In this document: in pieces, positions 62,372 through 64,000 of the stretch | How the letters are laid out: the number at the start of each line of letters is the position of its first letter | Numbering within the stretch: the first letter of the stretch is position 1 | Assembly (NCBI GenBank): GCA_937887565.1 | Contig: CALABS010000011.1 | Span: 1-64,000, forward strand | Length of the DNA stretch: 64,000 nt | Origin: an uncultured Rhodospirillaceae bacterium | Lineage (GTDB): Bacteria; Pseudomonadota; Alphaproteobacteria; Rhodospirillales; Magnetospirillaceae | Direction: 5' to 3' | Notes under the pieces: model-generated | Database searches by the model: none | Told to the model about the DNA's origin: nothing | Seen by the model: only the letters and a program-made list of their open reading frames with translations | Translations under genes and position numbers: made by a program

Positions 62372-64000
62372 ATGCAGCATTTGGCGAAGGCGATCGTGGC
62401 GGTTGGCGTGCTCGTGGCCGGCGGAGCGCGGGCGGCGGAGCCCGGCGCCTCCGAATGGGCGGTCAACGACGCCGGCCGGGTGCGCCTGGTCGCGGCCGTC
62501 ACCGCCACCGGCGACGCCGCCAGCCTGCGCCTGGGCCTGCAGTTCGAGCTCAAGCCGGGCTGGAAAATCTATTGGCGCACCCCCGGCGACGCCGGCTACC
62601 CGCCCAAGCTGAACTGGGCCGGTTCCGACAATCTCGGCGCCCCGACCCTGCGCTGGCCGGCGCCCAAGCGCTTCGTGCTGGCGGGGTTGCAGAACCACGG
62701 CTATGCCGGCGAGGTGGTGCTGCCGGTGGACGCCGCCGTCGCCCGGCCCGGCGAACCCGTCCGGGCGCAGGCCCGGCTGGACTACCTGGCCTGCGCCCAG
62801 ATCTGCGTGCCCATGGAGGCCGGGCTGGCGCTCGACCTTCCCGCCGGGCCGGCAACGCCTTCGGCCTTCGTGCACGACATCGGCCGCTTCGACGCCCTGG
62901 TTCCCGGCGACGGCGCCCGCCACGGCCTGACGGTCGCGGCGCTGGAGACCGGCGGCGGCGGCGACGGCGCCTTCCTGCGCGCCACCGTCGTCTCGACCGA
63001 GCCGATGGACCATCCCGACATCTTCGTCGAGCCGCCCGAAGTGGCGAGCTTCGACCAGCCCCGCGTCAGCCTGTCCGACGATGGCCGCCGCGCCGTCATC
63101 GAGGCGCCGGTGGTGCCGGGCACGCTGCAACGCCCGCTCGCCGACGGGCCGGTGACCGTCACCGTGGTCGACGGCATCCGCTCGCTGGAGGCGACCCTGA
63201 CACCGGCCCCCGGCGGCGGCGCGCCGGTGGCGGCGGAACCGGCCGGCGACGGCCTGGGCGTGCTGGCCGGCATGCTGGGGGTGGCGCTGCTGGGCGGCCT
63301 GATCCTCAACCTGATGCCCTGCGTGCTGCCGGTGCTGTCCATCAAGGTGGTGGGCGCCATCGGCCATGGCGGCGCCCAGCGCGCCCATGTGCGGGCCGCC
63401 TTCCTGTCCTCGGCGGCGGGCATCGTCGCCTCGTTCCTGGCCCTGGCCGGGGCGGCGGTGGCGGTCAAGGCGGCCGGCCAGGCGGTGGGCTGGGGCATCC
63501 AGTTCCAGCAGCCGGCCTTCCTGGCGGTGATGATCGCCATCCTGACGGCCTTCGCCGCCAATCTGTGGGGCCTGTTCGAGATTCCGCTGCCCGCCTTCCT
63601 GAGCGCCGGCGGCAACGGCCACCCCCACCACACCCTGTTCGGCCACTTCCTGTCCGGAGCCTTCGCCACCCTCCTGGCGACGCCGTGCTCGGCCCCCTTC
63701 CTGGGCACCGCCGTCGGCTTCGCCCTGGCGCGCGGGCCGTCCGAGATCACCGCCATCTTCGCCGCCCTGGGAATCGGCATGGCCGCCCCCTATCTGGCGG
63801 TGGCGGCATGGCCGGCGGCGGCCCAGAAGCTGCCCAGGCCGGGCCCGTGGATGCTGACCCTGAAGAAGGTGCTGGCCCTGGCGCTGGTGGCGACGGCGGC
63901 GTGGCTGGGCACCATCCTCGCCACCCAGACCGGCCTCGGCCTCCCGGCCGCGGACGGTAGTGGCGGCGGCGGCAAGCTGCGCTGGGCCGAGTTCGACGAG
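62372..64000 (+). CDS. DsbD/ScsB-like thiol:disulfide reductase, N-terminal part (cut by window end)
   Basis: At least 543 residues. A signal peptide (about 1-20) precedes a periplasmic DsbD-alpha-like domain (about 20-265) with the Cys pair LACAQICVP (about residue 143). Membrane segments follow with LNLMPCVLPVLSIKV and LLATPCSAPFLGTAVGFAL, the two redox Cys of the DsbD transmembrane domain. The expected C-terminal thioredoxin domain lies beyond the window. ATG with weak GGA elements upstream. It passes reducing power to the periplasm, for example for cytochrome c or disulfide repair. Confidence 0.88.
   Translation, partial: MQHLAKAIVAVGVLVAGGARAAEPGASEWAVNDAGRVRLVAAVTATGDAASLRLGLQFELKPGWKIYWRTPGDAGYPPKLNWAGSDNLGAPTLRWPAPKRFVLAGLQNHGYAGEVVLPVDAAVARPGEPVRAQARLDYLACAQICVPMEAGLALDLPAGPATPSAFVHDIGRFDALVPGDGARHGLTVAALETGGGGDGAFLRATVVSTEPMDHPDIFVEPPEVASFDQPRVSLSDDGRRAVIEAPVVPGTLQRPLADGPVTVTVVDGIRSLEATLTPAPGGGAPVAAEPAGDGLGVLAGMLGVALLGGLILNLMPCVLPVLSIKVVGAIGHGGAQRAHVRAAFLSSAAGIVASFLALAGAAVAVKAAGQAVGWGIQFQQPAFLAVMIAILTAFAANLWGLFEIPLPAFLSAGGNGHPHHTLFGHFLSGAFATLLATPCSAPFLGTAVGFALARGPSEITAIFAALGIGMAAPYLAVAAWPAAAQKLPRPGPWMLTLKKVLALALVATAAWLGTILATQTGLGLPAADGSGGGGKLRWAEFDE

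Overview
The window is high-GC DNA from an alphaproteobacterium. The combination of a 101-residue S14, a zinc-LID adenylate kinase, a complete reverse-type dsr cluster and a Fur-like site resembles Magnetospirillum/Paramagnetospirillum and related Rhodospirillales. The genus is an inference; no rRNA or magnetosome gene lies here to settle it.

Positions 1-17.6 kb, mostly minus strand, hold the translation core. Reading leftwards, tRNA-Tyr, tRNA-Gly and tuf share one promoter. Next come a small helix-turn-helix/DUF2975 cassette and the joined S10, spc and alpha operons: rpsJ, rplC, rplD, rplW, rplB, rpsS, rplV, rpsC, rplP, rpmC, rpsQ, rplN, rplX, rplE, rpsN, rpsH, rplF, rplR, rpsE, rpmD, rplO, secY, adk, rpsM, rpsK, rpoA, rplQ. 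The 3' end of tuf is followed by two perfect 101-bp tandem copies that each begin with the last codons of tuf.

Positions 17.6-36.4 kb, mostly plus strand, are mixed: rlmB, tRNA-Thr, prfC, a lone OLD-type ATPase/TOPRIM protein, a hypothetical gene behind a near-consensus sigma-54 promoter, ribF-ileS-lspA, a BamF-like lipoprotein, two M16 peptidases, a MaoC hydratase, three small proteins, a GH13 glucosidase and a 568-residue protein of unknown function.

Positions 36.4-56.5 kb form a sulfur-oxidation region. cobA and a CbiX-type chelatase can make sirohaem. dsrA-B-E-F-H-C-M-K-L-J-O-P encodes sirohaem sulfite reductase, its sulfur relay and its membrane complex. dsrN lies nearby on the opposite strand in a four-gene operon with a TrpD2-like transferase and an ABC-2 exporter. 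The presence of dsrEFH and dsrL, and the absence of dsrD, mark it as the oxidative (reverse) type. A Fur-like site and AT-rich palindromes lie in the 418-bp gap before dsrA.

Positions 56.5-64 kb hold a DUF2795 gene and a CBS/permease pair that diverge from a perfect 18-bp palindrome, a radical SAM protein, an orphan MASE1 histidine kinase, yqgE, and a DsbD-like gene cut by the window end. Two inverted copies of a roughly 122-bp structured repeat lie at 50-170 and 62236-62358. Their 20-bp stems differ by paired, compensatory substitutions.
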